Part shown: positions 1-7,695 of the stretch, piece after piece
Layout of the letters: the number at the start of each line of letters is the position of its first letter
Numbering within the stretch: position 1 is the stretch's first letter
DNA from: Alloyangia mangrovi
Lineage (GTDB): Bacteria; Pseudomonadota; Alphaproteobacteria; Rhodobacterales; Rhodobacteraceae
Reading direction: 5' to 3'
Length of the DNA: 40,214 nucleotides
NCBI RefSeq assembly: GCF_002300555.2
Contig: NZ_NTHN02000054.1
Coordinates: 1 to 40,214, forward strand
Position numbers and translations under genes: made by a program
Notes under the pieces: model-generated
What the model was told of the DNA's origin: nothing
Seen by the model: the letters and a program-made list of their open reading frames with translations, nothing else
Databases searched by the model: none

Positions 1-921
1 CTCGTTTGGAGAACAGGCTAACTTCAAACTGCGGACTTTTCAGGGGAGCAGGTCAGGGACGATGATCAGTGAGATCGAACGGGACATCCAGAGTTAGGGT
101 ATAGAGCTTCGAGCTCGCCAACGCGATTTGGACCCGGTTCGCGCATCTCCATACGGGCCAGCGGCGCGAACGGCCGCAATGACAGGCCGTACAACGCGAA
201 CGCCTGCATCATGGCCGGCATGCCGTTCGAAGGAAACGCGCGGCCGAGGCGAGGATCGCCCGAGGCGCCCGAAACGGCGATCCGGGAGTATCGGCGCGAT
301 CCCGTGCGCAACCTCCCCACCCCAGCTTGTCGCGGACCGCCTTGAGGGCCAGTCCCGCAAGCCGGCGAGCACCTTCCCAGACCCTGAGTGGATCAGGCTA
401 ACAGTGTCGGCATGGCGGACCGGTCGACATCGGCATTTCGGCGCCTACCCCGGAGCTTGCACCGCGCTCGGACTGGGATCTCGAAGTCCTGTAGCAACGC
501 AGGGCCCTTCCGCGAGAGCGGCTCCCGCGCGGACAGCGCCAGTCCTGCCACGACAGGGTCTTACGCCCCGCCCTGGCAGGACACCCTTGAGCCCAAAAAG
601 GACCCCACCGAAGCGGGACCAGGTGGTCCTTCGCCACAACGGACAGATCAGAGATCATGTGGCCTACTCAGGACGGGGCAGGATGTCGACGCGACCGCAC
701 GGATCAATAAGCCATCCGTCACAACGCCGGTCGACGCTCGCGTCGGGACCGTGCTTATCGACGAAGGTACGACGCTCGTTGGAGGCAATAAATGCGGCAC
801 TCTGTACGATACGTCCGGCGCTATTCCAACCCTCGGAAAGTGAAGGCGGTAGGTTGCGGGCATTGCCTTAACCTTCTGTTCAACTTTTTGCCCATATGCT
901 GAGCCGATAGGAAGGAGCGCC
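1..921. other. No supported gene
   Basis: I see no convincing gene here. Several open frames cross the stretch on both strands, but their translations are rich in Arg, Pro, Ser and Gly with no motif, and none has a good ribosome binding site. The stretch lies outside the recombinase gene and could be decayed mobile-element DNA. A promoter for the next small ORF probably lies in the AT-richer bases just before 922. Confidence 0.5.
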
Positions 922-1086
922 ATGATGAAGACCACTGTGTCCTTGAGCGACGTGATGTCCGACTACATCAGCCGGTACGGGCTTACCGAAATGGCCAGAA
1001 GGTTTTTCCTTGAACGAGTGGAGCAAGAAGCTGCATCCGAGGGCTGGGTTCGTGCCGAAGAGAAAGACAAGCCGTCCTCGAAATAG
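922..1086 (+). CDS. Small hypothetical protein (54 aa) before the integrase
   Basis: ATG-started ORF of 54 codons with a good Shine-Dalgarno (GGAAGGAG) ending about five bases before the start; a second ATG follows directly. The product starts MMKTTVSLSDVMSDYI and continues with a charged, probably helical segment. The first 15 residues look like the beta-strand plus first helix of ribbon-helix-helix regulators, but the protein is too short and too weakly matched for a firm call. It lies about 115 bases upstream of the tyrosine recombinase on the same strand, so it could be an accessory or regulatory protein of that element. Alternatives are a non-functional remnant or an antitoxin-like protein. 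Confidence 0.45.
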   Translation: MMKTTVSLSDVMSDYISRYGLTEMARRFFLERVEQEAASEGWVRAEEKDKPSSK

Positions 1087-1203
1087 CGCGGCAGTCTGCT
1101 AGTCGGCCAAATCGCGGGGAAGCCTTGGTCGCTTTCTTGCGCGACGATTGCGCTATGCGGCGTAGGATACGCTTGGCAGTCAGGTGGACGAAGGAGGTTT
1201 GCC

Positions 1204-2700
1204 ATGACGTCTGCGCTGACCTCTTCCGAGCTCATTCCACCCACAGCACTCGACGCAATCGAAGCGTGCCCGTTTGCCGATGAAGCCGCCATCAGCGCCT
1301 TGCGGTTTCGCGAGACACCTTATTGGCATTCTCTTCTCCGGTGCAGGCACCTCGGCATTCATCGACCCGACGAGCGCATCTGCAACTGGACTGCCCGCAT
1401 ACTGACCAAGGACAAACGGTATATCCAGAAGTGCTTGGGCCCTGCCCTGAATGTTGGACGCGGGCAAGTCCCCTTCAATCTCGCCCTGGAGCGCGCCTTC
1501 GCCTGGTTTGCGCAGGCTGATATGCAGAAGATCTCGAATGAGCCGAAGCCGATCGGCAGGACCCGAGAAATCAGCATTTGTCCTATCGGTGATACCTACA
1601 CCGTCGGTCACGCGCTGCGCGACTACACGGATTGGACCCGCCTGGCGCGCTCTCCCGGCGGCCACTACAACAACCTTGTTCTGATCAACCACCATCTGAT
1701 TCCGGGCTTCGCGCATCTTCCCCTCGAAGACTTCGACGCGACCGACGTCTTGGCGCTTGCCAAGCAGGTGATCGAGACGCCGCCGCGTTTCGGCTTCATG
1801 CCCTACTCCTCGCGCCAGGAGGTGCAGGACCTGTCCGTCGATGTGCTGCGCAGAAGGAAGAGGACTTTCAACTCGCTGCTCAGCATCTTGCGTATGGCCT
1901 TTCGGCACGCGTGGGACAGCAGCCGCATCCAGTCGGAGAGACCTTGGCGCTGCCTGCATCGAATTCCGGTGGCGCATTCCCCGCGCACAATATTTCTGAC
2001 GCGTGAAGAGTGTCGGCGATTGCTCGAGGCATGTACCCCCGCACTCCGCAAGCTTGTACTTGCAGCGCTCTACACGGGCTGCCGTGTGGGTGAACTAGGT
2101 GCGCTGCGTGTCGAAGATGTCGGTCGGCAGGGCTTCGGGATCAGGGTCGGAGCCTTCAAGAGAGGCGCAGCAAGGTTCGTCTTTCTTCCGGACGAGGGCA
2201 TGGCATTCTTTCTGTCATGTTGCGAAGGCAAGCAGGACCGGGACCCGGTCTTCACGTCCGACATGGGACAAGTCTGGAGACGCCAACACGGCAACCTCTT
2301 CAGGCGGGCGGTTTCGGAAGCGCGTCTACCCAAGGCTTTTGTCTTTCATGGCCTACGCCACACCTATGCGAGTGATCTGGTCCGAGCCGGTGTTTCTATT
2401 GAAGTCGTCGCGAAGCAACTCGGCCACGCGAATACAATCACGGTCAGCAACACCTATGGGCATCTCTCGGAACAATATCGAGAGGAACAAGTTCGCACGC
2501 GCTTCAGCCCCCTGAGCCAAGCCCATCGAGCCTTGGCAGTCGAAAAACGCTCTGACCTCGAACACTTGTGGCATTCGTTCCAGCGCGAGGATTGGCGCGA
2601 CTACGCGCGGGTTGAAAGCAAAAGTTCGCATCCCAAACAGGCGTTTGCGCGGGGAAGCCAAGAGGTCATCCAGCTATTCGCCAGATTCCAAGCAGATTGA
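1204..2700 (+). CDS. Tyrosine recombinase / site-specific integrase
   Basis: A 498-residue phage-integrase-family protein that would catalyse DNA strand exchange through a covalent 3'-phosphotyrosine. The catalytic residues are in order in the C-terminal half: Arg294 in YTGCRVGEL, His382 and Arg385 in HGLRH, His408 in LGHA and the nucleophile Tyr418 in NTYGHL. The roughly 260-residue N-terminal part holds the arm/core-binding region and is longer than in simple XerC/D proteins, which suggests an element integrase rather than a housekeeping Xer protein. The start is supported by AAGGAGG about six bases before the ATG. Codon use and GC are less extreme than in the downstream genes, as expected for acquired DNA. 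No attachment-site pair is visible in the window, so the element it serves cannot be bounded. Confidence 0.9.
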   Translation: MTSALTSSELIPPTALDAIEACPFADEAAISALRFRETPYWHSLLRCRHLGIHRPDERICNWTARILTKDKRYIQKCLGPALNVGRGQVPFNLALERAFAWFAQADMQKISNEPKPIGRTREISICPIGDTYTVGHALRDYTDWTRLARSPGGHYNNLVLINHHLIPGFAHLPLEDFDATDVLALAKQVIETPPRFGFMPYSSRQEVQDLSVDVLRRRKRTFNSLLSILRMAFRHAWDSSRIQSERPWRCLHRIPVAHSPRTIFLTREECRRLLEACTPALRKLVLAALYTGCRVGELGALRVEDVGRQGFGIRVGAFKRGAARFVFLPDEGMAFFLSCCEGKQDRDPVFTSDMGQVWRRQHGNLFRRAVSEARLPKAFVFHGLRHTYASDLVRAGVSIEVVAKQLGHANTITVSNTYGHLSEQYREEQVRTRFSPLSQAHRALAVEKRSDLEHLWHSFQREDWRDYARVESKSSHPKQAFARGSQEVIQLFARFQAD

Positions 2701-2907
2701 CGATGCCAACATGCCGCTAGGTATGCAGTCTCGGCATCTGGTGGACCCGATTGGCGACGGACAAGTCGAATGCGGGTGTGTCGCTGAATCACAACAACTG
2801 ACCACCGGCTCTGGTGCCGCTGGGTGTCGCGCTGACCTGGCTCTGGGGCGCGCTGCGCACCGCCGCTGCGCTGTGCCGCGCCACGCTCAGGCGGGTCGCG
2901 TCCGTCA

Positions 2908-2922
2908 AGCTGGTGTAATTTC
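2908..2922 (+). repeat. IS256 terminal inverted repeat (transposase 3' side)
   Basis: AGCTGGTGTAATTTC, matched exactly in reverse complement at 5612-5626. It lies 21 bases beyond the transposase stop codon, as expected for an IS256 tip. Confidence 0.8.
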
Positions 2923-2943
2923 CCGGATGGCCTGAGGGCATGA

Positions 2944-3044
2944 TCAGGCGACTTTCGTTGTGATGCTGAGAATGGGGTCGATCTCCTCCTTGTCGATCTG
3001 GGCGAAGGCCTCGACCATCATGTAGCGACTTGCCGTCTGCCATT
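2944..3044 (-). pseudogene. IS256 transposase, severed C-terminal piece
   Basis: Minus-strand reading frame encoding the last 32 residues of an IS256-family transposase (WQTASRYMMVEAF...ITTKVA) and its stop. It has no start of its own. Joined to the piece at 4414-5518 it gives the continuous sequence EQND-E-WQTASRYMM, where the Glu codon is completed across the insertion point: one base from the upstream piece and two from this one. The separation is caused entirely by the inserted IS at 3045-4413. No function is expected from this piece alone. Confidence 0.9.
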
Positions 3045-3051
3045 TGATGGC

Positions 3052-3066
3052 ATGGACCACCTCGTC
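3052..3066 (+). repeat. IS1111 left subterminal inverted repeat
   Basis: ATGGACCACCTCGTC, seven bases inside the left tip of the element; perfect inverted partner at 4396-4410. Confidence 0.88.
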
Positions 3067-3115
3067 GACCTCGCCGCGATGTAGGCTGGTACTTGCCGTC
3101 AACCAGGAGCTTGCC

Positions 3116-4150
3116 ATGTCCGTCACGACCATCGGCCTCGATCTCGCCAAGTCCATTTTCCAGATCCACGGGGTTGATGCCCGCGGAAATTCTGTGCTGA
3201 AGCGCCGTGTCCGGCGCGGCGAGCTGCTCGCCTTTTTCGGAAGCCTGCCAGCCTGCCTTGTTGGCATGGAAGCCTGCTCGAGCGCCCATCACTGGGCGCG
3301 GGAGCTGCTGGCCCTCGGCCACGAGGTTCGCCTGATCCCTCCCCAATACGCAAAGCCCTATGTGAAGCGGAACAAGACCGATGCCGCCGACGCGGAGGCG
3401 ATCTGCGAGGCGGTAGGACGGCCCAACATGCGCTTTGTCCCGGTCAAGTCCAGGGAAAGTCAGGGACTGCTGACCCTGCATCGCGTCAGGTCACTCGTGG
3501 TCCGACAGCGGACTGCCAGCGTGAATGCAGCGCGCGGGCTGCTCAGCGAGTTCGGCATCACCGCACCCAAGGGCATGTGCCGGATCGCGACCCTGCGCCG
3601 GGACATGGAGGCTGCGACCGAAGATGTGCTGCCGCGGGAAGCCAGGGCTGCGCTCGATGTCCTGTTCGAACATCTCGATGATCTGACGAAGAAGCTCGAC
3701 GCTGTCGACCGGGACATCCTTGCCTGGCACAAAACCAGCGAGGCAAGCCAGCGTCTGGCCACTGCGCCCGGGGTCGGGCCGCTCACGGCGACAGCGCTGA
3801 TCGCGGCAGTGGGAGATGCGTCGCAATTCGCCTCCGCGCGCCATTTCGCTGCCTGGCTCGGCCTCACGCCGCGCATTTCCGCGAGCGGAAGCCGGGAACA
3901 TATCGGGCGGATCAGCAAAGGCGGGGACCGCTATCTCCGAACGCTGCTGATCCATGGCGCGCGGGCGCTGGTCGGCACCAGTTTCAGGCGCGGCGTGAAA
4001 CCGCGGCCCTGGCTGCAGGCACTGATCGGGAGGCGCCCGGTCAATGTCGCCTCGGTGGCCGTTGCGCACAAGACTGCGCGGGCGCTCTGGGCCATGATCC
4101 GGCGTGAAGAGGCCTACAGGCCTCCGGCGATATTCATGGCCGCCGCCTGA
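3116..4150 (+). CDS. IS110-family (IS1111-group) DEDD transposase
   Basis: A 344-residue transposase/recombinase of the IS110 family. The N-terminal RuvC-like domain shows the DEDD set: Asp9 in GLDLAK, Glu52 in GMEAC, Asp89 and Asp92 in KTDAADAE. The C-terminal Tnp domain has the conserved GVGPLTATALIA helix-hairpin-helix stretch and Ser267 in RISKGGDRYLR, the likely nucleophile of the family. I chose the ATG at 3116 because it follows CAGGAG and starts directly with the canonical MSVTTIGLDLAK; an in-frame ATG 72 bases earlier lies in the element's terminal repeat region. Family members move without target duplication, and some are guided by an RNA encoded in the element. The gene looks intact and could be active. 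Confidence 0.93.
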   Translation: MSVTTIGLDLAKSIFQIHGVDARGNSVLKRRVRRGELLAFFGSLPACLVGMEACSSAHHWARELLALGHEVRLIPPQYAKPYVKRNKTDAADAEAICEAVGRPNMRFVPVKSRESQGLLTLHRVRSLVVRQRTASVNAARGLLSEFGITAPKGMCRIATLRRDMEAATEDVLPREARAALDVLFEHLDDLTKKLDAVDRDILAWHKTSEASQRLATAPGVGPLTATALIAAVGDASQFASARHFAAWLGLTPRISASGSREHIGRISKGGDRYLRTLLIHGARALVGTSFRRGVKPRPWLQALIGRRPVNVASVAVAHKTARALWAMIRREEAYRPPAIFMAAA

Positions 4151-4413
4151 CAGGGATCAGCGCCGCTCGCACGGCGGCGCTGGCTTGCGAGGGAAACATG
4201 CGATGATGGCAGACCCGGGCAACCGGGGTTCGGCAAAGGTCCTTGAAATGATGCGAGCCTGCGTGAGCTCGTCCATTTGTCTGGCCGTCGAACCGCGGAA
4301 ACCATCAAGGCCAGCGACGGCAACGTCGTACAAACAGGCCGGATACACGACTGCAAGCACCGGCATCGTCATGATCGCAAAAAACTCCTTGCAAGGACGA
4401 GGTGGTCCATACA
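4151..4413 (+). ncRNA. Candidate bridge-RNA region in the right end of the IS1111 element
   Basis: These 263 bases between the transposase stop and the right tip hold no gene of the element. In IS1111-group elements a structured RNA that pairs with target and donor DNA is encoded on this side of the transposase. Visible structure includes a 9-bp stem CAGCGCCGC/GCGGCGCTG (4158-4182), CCCGG-GCAA-CCGGG (4214-4227) and CGACG-GCAA-CGTCG (4315-4328). CCATTTG at 4273-4279 equals the bases spanning the left insertion junction (3040-3046). This is an inference from element type and foldability; expression is unproven, and the 7-base match could be chance. Confidence 0.45.
4396..4410 (-). repeat. IS1111 right subterminal inverted repeat
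   Basis: Exact reverse complement of the repeat at 3052-3066, three bases inside the right tip of the element. Confidence 0.88.
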
Positions 4414-5518
4414 CGTCGTTCTGCTCGAACAGGACAGCGCCGATCAGGCGCATGATCGACGGTTCGTTCGGGAAGATGCCGACAACATCGGCGCGGCGCT
4501 TCACCTCCTTGTTCAGACGTTCAATCGGGTTTGTGGAGTGCAACTTGGTGCGGTGTTGCCGAGGGAATGACATGTAGGCCAGCACGTCGTGCTCGCTGGC
4601 ATCCATGAGATCGGCCAGCTTGGGCCACCGCGGGCGGAGTTGCTCTGCCACCTTGCGCCAGGTCTCGCCGGCATGGGAGCGATCGGGCTGATCGAAAGCC
4701 TGCCGGATCGCGGCGGCGACGACGGTATGCTGGCCGCGCGAGACATGTGCCAAGGCGTTCCTCATCCAGTGAACGCGACAGCGCTGCCAGGTCGCCTCGA
4801 ATACCCGCAAGATGGCGGCCCTGAGGCCGGTATGCGCGTCGCTGATCACCAGTCGGACGCCACCGAGGCCGCGGGCCTTGAGGGACCGCAGGAACTCCGT
4901 CCAGAAGGTCTCGGCTTCCGAGGGGCCGATGCCGAGGCCGATGATCTCGCGCCGCCCCTCTGTGTTGGCGGCGACAGCGATTATGGCCGCGACCGGGACG
5001 ATGCGCCCGCCCTGGCGGACCTTCAGGTATGTGGCGTCGAGCCAGACATAGGGCCACTCTCCGGTGAGCGGGCGATTCAGGAACTCGCCGACGCGCTCGT
5101 CTATGTCCTTGCAGAGCTTGGACACCGTGCTCTTGGAGATGCCGCTGAGCCCCATTGCCTGCACCAGATCGTCGACGCGCCGGGTCGAGACGCCTCCGAT
5201 CCATGCTTCCTGGATGACAGCGACCAAGGCTTGCTCTGACGTCTTCCGGGCCTCGAGGAAGCCCGGGAAGTAGCTGCCCTGCCGCAGCTTCGGCACCCGC
5301 AGGTTCAATGTGCCAAGACGGGTATCGAGGGTGCGATCGCGGTAGCCGTTCCGCCAGGTCGTGCGTTCACCGCTGCGCTCATGACGCCCGGCACCGATCA
5401 GGCCCTCGACGTCGGTTTCCATGATCAGTTGCAGAACGGCCTCGGCGATCGTGCGCAGGAAGTCACCCTGATCGTGTTTGGACAGCAGCTCGGACAGGTC
5501 CATGTTGGTCTTGGTCAT
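4414..5518 (-). pseudogene. IS256-family transposase, N-terminal 368 residues (interrupted)
   Basis: Mutator-type DDE transposase. The catalytic triad is visible: Asp161 in WLDATYLK, Asp227 in VISDAHTG and Glu333 in STNPIERLNKE, with the family motif CRVHWMRN between the last two. I place the start at the ATG giving MTKTNMDLSEL, the usual N-terminus for the family; an ATG 78 bases upstream would add an unrelated leader. After residue 368 (LFEQND) the IS1111 insertion supplies foreign sequence, and the reading frame runs about 85 codons through that element's right end before a stop. A chimeric protein could therefore be made, with the last 33 family residues replaced. All catalytic residues remain, so activity cannot be excluded. 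Confidence 0.92.
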
Positions 5519-5611
5519 CGGGGTCTCCGTATGGCTTGGGGTTGAAGCGTCGAAACTCCACCTCAATCCTACACCTCGATGGCCACCCGGGATCACACCG
5601 TCAGCGGCGTC

Positions 5612-5626
5612 GAAATTACACCAGCT
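5612..5626 (-). repeat. IS256 terminal inverted repeat (transposase 5' side)
   Basis: GAAATTACACCAGCT, the exact reverse complement of 2908-2922, about 95 bases upstream of the transposase start. The following 240 bases up to the next gene hold nothing I can name apart from that gene's leader. Confidence 0.8.
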
Positions 5627-5866
5627 CCTCGGACACTAACCTCAGGCGACACCCCTCGAGCCGCGAGAGCGCAGCGCAATGGCGCGAGATCTGGCGCGCC
5701 CGCTGCAGCTGGCTGCAGCCCTACTGACCCCGGCCCCTCCGCACCGGGCGTTCCGCCGCCGAAGCCCCAGATTTCCGTTGCAGCCCGCCGCCGTCTTGCC
5801 GAGGATTGCCGTGATTTGACACGGCACATTGATTTGCTTCCCCAGCGACACGGCGGGATTTCAAAC

Positions 5867-7555
5867 ATGTCTTTCCTCAGAGAATTCCTGATCGGCCAGC
5901 CCGAGCTGACCATCTTCCTCACCATCGCGCTCGGCTATGCCTTCGGCACGCTGCACATCGGCGATTTCTCCTTCGGTCCGGTCGCGGGCGCGCTCTTTGC
6001 CGGGCTGATCCTCGGGCAGATCGGCGAGGTGCCGATCCCCGGCGCCGCCAAAAACCTGCTATTCGACCTTTTCCTCTTCGGAGTCGGCTACTCGGCGGGG
6101 CCGCAGTTCCTGCAGGCGCTGCGCCGGGTCGGCACCGCCTCGGTGCTGCTGGCGCTGGTGGTCAGCGGCAGCGGGCTGGTCATCGCCTGGATCATGGCGC
6201 GGCTCGCCGGTTTCGATCCCGGGCTGGGCGCCGGGATGATGGCCGGTGCGCTGACCCAGAGCCCGGCGATCGGCGCCGCCGGCGAGGCGATCTCGCACTT
6301 GCCGCTGCCCGAGGACGCGCGCGAACAGCTCACCTCGCATGTCGCCGTCGGCTATGCGGTCTGCTACATCATCGGATCCACCGCAGCGATCTGGTTCTGC
6401 AGCTACATGGGGCCGAAGCTGCTCGGCGTCGACCTCGTGCAGGAGGCGCGCGACCTCGGCCGCAGCCTCGGCATCACCGAGGACCGAAGCGGCGTCATCC
6501 CCGGCTACCAGCGCTTTCCCTTCCGCGCCTACCGGCTGCCCGCGGCCTCGCCGGTGGCGGGTATGCGGCTCGGCGAGGCCGAGGCGGATTACGCAAGCTA
6601 CCGCCTCCACGTGCTGCGCCTGCGCCGCGACGGCCATCTGATCACCCCCGATCTCGACACCGTACTGCACGCCGGCGACATCCTCGCGGTAAGCGGCCAG
6701 GCCAAGGGGGTGATCGAGCTGCTCGCCGGCGCCGCCGAGGAGATCGCCGACCCCGAGTTGCTGGACCTGCCGTTCCGCGCCACCGGCGTCATGGTCACCC
6801 AGGGCGAGGTGATCGGCATGACCCTCGGCACGCTCGGCGGGCAGGACTGGGCGCGCGGCATGTACCTCGAGAGCCTGAGCCGCGCCGGGGTCGCCCTTCC
6901 GGTGGCCCCGGGCATAAGGCTCGAGCGCGGCGACGTGTTGAAATTCCTCGGCCCCGACGAGCTGCTGGCCCGCACCATCGCCCAAGTCGGCCGCGAGGTG
7001 ACCCCGCCCAAGGCGACCGACGTGGTGGTGCTGGGGCTGATGATCTTCCTCGGCGGGCTGATCGGTACGCTGATCCACGCCACCGTCTTCGGCATCGAGA
7101 TCCGCCTCGGCGCCAGCGTCGGTATCCTGCTGGCGGGGCTGGTCACCGGCGGGCTGCGCAGCCGCTTCCCGCTCTTTGGCCAGATTCCCGACGCGGCCGT
7201 GGCGCTGATGACCACGCTGGGGCTTGCCGCCTTCATCGCCATTGTCGGGCTGCAGGCGGCGCCCGATCTCGGCCCGGCGCTGGCCTCGGCCGGGCTGCTG
7301 CTGCCGCTCTTCGCGGTGGTGGTGGCGCTGGTGCCGCTGCTGGCCGGCGCGCTCTTCGGGCACATTGTGCTGAAGATGAACCCGGTGGTGCTCTTCGGAG
7401 GGCTCGCAGGCGCGATGACCGCGACCCCCGCCATGGCCGCCGTGCAGGCCCGGGCGCAGAGCCCGCTGCCGGTGCTAGGCTACGCGCCCACCTACCCGAT
7501 CTCACAGGTGCTGCTGACACTCTGGGGCAGCCTGATGGTGGCGCTGCTTGCCTGA
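5867..7555 (+). CDS. AspT/YidE-type aspartate:alanine exchanger-family transporter
   Basis: A 562-residue membrane protein with the duplicated layout of the AAEx family: an N-terminal block of hydrophobic helices (about 1-190), two central soluble TrkA-C/RCK-C-like domains (about 215-390), and a second hydrophobic block (about 395-562). The paired glycine-rich segments FGPVAGALFAGLILGQIG near the start and IRLGASVGILLAGLVTGG in the second half are the repeated family signature. Members exchange amino or dicarboxylic acids across the inner membrane; the substrate here is not deducible. I take the ATG giving MSFLREFLIGQPEL because family proteins start just before the first helix; the open frame extends about 290 bases upstream into the IS end but that part has no family character. 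The next gene, also on +, follows after about 140 bases. Confidence 0.85.
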   Translation: MSFLREFLIGQPELTIFLTIALGYAFGTLHIGDFSFGPVAGALFAGLILGQIGEVPIPGAAKNLLFDLFLFGVGYSAGPQFLQALRRVGTASVLLALVVSGSGLVIAWIMARLAGFDPGLGAGMMAGALTQSPAIGAAGEAISHLPLPEDAREQLTSHVAVGYAVCYIIGSTAAIWFCSYMGPKLLGVDLVQEARDLGRSLGITEDRSGVIPGYQRFPFRAYRLPAASPVAGMRLGEAEADYASYRLHVLRLRRDGHLITPDLDTVLHAGDILAVSGQAKGVIELLAGAAEEIADPELLDLPFRATGVMVTQGEVIGMTLGTLGGQDWARGMYLESLSRAGVALPVAPGIRLERGDVLKFLGPDELLARTIAQVGREVTPPKATDVVVLGLMIFLGGLIGTLIHATVFGIEIRLGASVGILLAGLVTGGLRSRFPLFGQIPDAAVALMTTLGLAAFIAIVGLQAAPDLGPALASAGLLLPLFAVVVALVPLLAGALFGHIVLKMNPVVLFGGLAGAMTATPAMAAVQARAQSPLPVLGYAPTYPISQVLLTLWGSLMVALLA

Positions 7556-7695
7556 GGCGGCATGGGCGGCGCCGCGCCGCCCCCCTACCCCGCGCCGATT
7601 GCGCCTTGCATGGCCCGCCTATGCCGCCTACCTAGCAGGGGTTTCCCAAGGGTGCCCCGGCGCTTTCCGCCCCGCACCCCCTGTCTTCAGAGATC

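Larger units (their letters stand above)
3045..4413 (+). mobile_element. IS110-family, IS1111-group insertion sequence
   Basis: A 1,369-bp element inserted in the IS256 transposase gene. Its limits come from the requirement that removal restores the interrupted frame exactly, and from a 15-bp subterminal inverted repeat, ATGGACCACCTCGTC, at 3052-3066 and inverted at 4396-4410. This leaves 7 bp outside the left repeat and 3 bp outside the right repeat, the asymmetry known for the IS1111 group. No target duplication is present, also typical. It contains one DEDD transposase gene (3116-4150) and a 263-base noncoding right end. Confidence 0.92.
2908..5626 (-). mobile_element. IS256-family insertion sequence, interrupted by an IS1111-group element
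   Basis: The element is bounded by a perfect 15-bp inverted repeat, AGCTGGTGTAATTTC at 2908-2922 and its complement at 5612-5626. It carries one transposase gene on the minus strand that is split by a second IS at 3045-4413. Without the inner element it would be about 1.35 kb with a 401-residue transposase, normal for IS256. The first four bases of the repeat (AGCT) are themselves palindromic and could be flank, so the true tips may lie four bases further in. I see no 8-9 bp target duplication at either definition of the ends. Confidence 0.85.

Noticed and set aside
128-871. Open frame of 247 codons on + at the left edge
   Set aside because: Composition is Arg/Pro/Ser-rich with no motif and no ribosome site, and overlapping frames are open too. 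It looks like a chance frame in GC-rich DNA.
2802-2922. Short hydrophobic frame (VPLGVALTWLWGALR...)
   Set aside because: About 38 codons between two stops, with no start or ribosome site, ending inside the IS256 tip. It could be a remnant of a membrane protein but is too short to call.
3044-3115. Upstream in-frame ATG for the IS1111 transposase
   Set aside because: It would start one base before the element and read through the terminal repeat. The ATG at 3116 has a ribosome site and gives the canonical family N-terminus.
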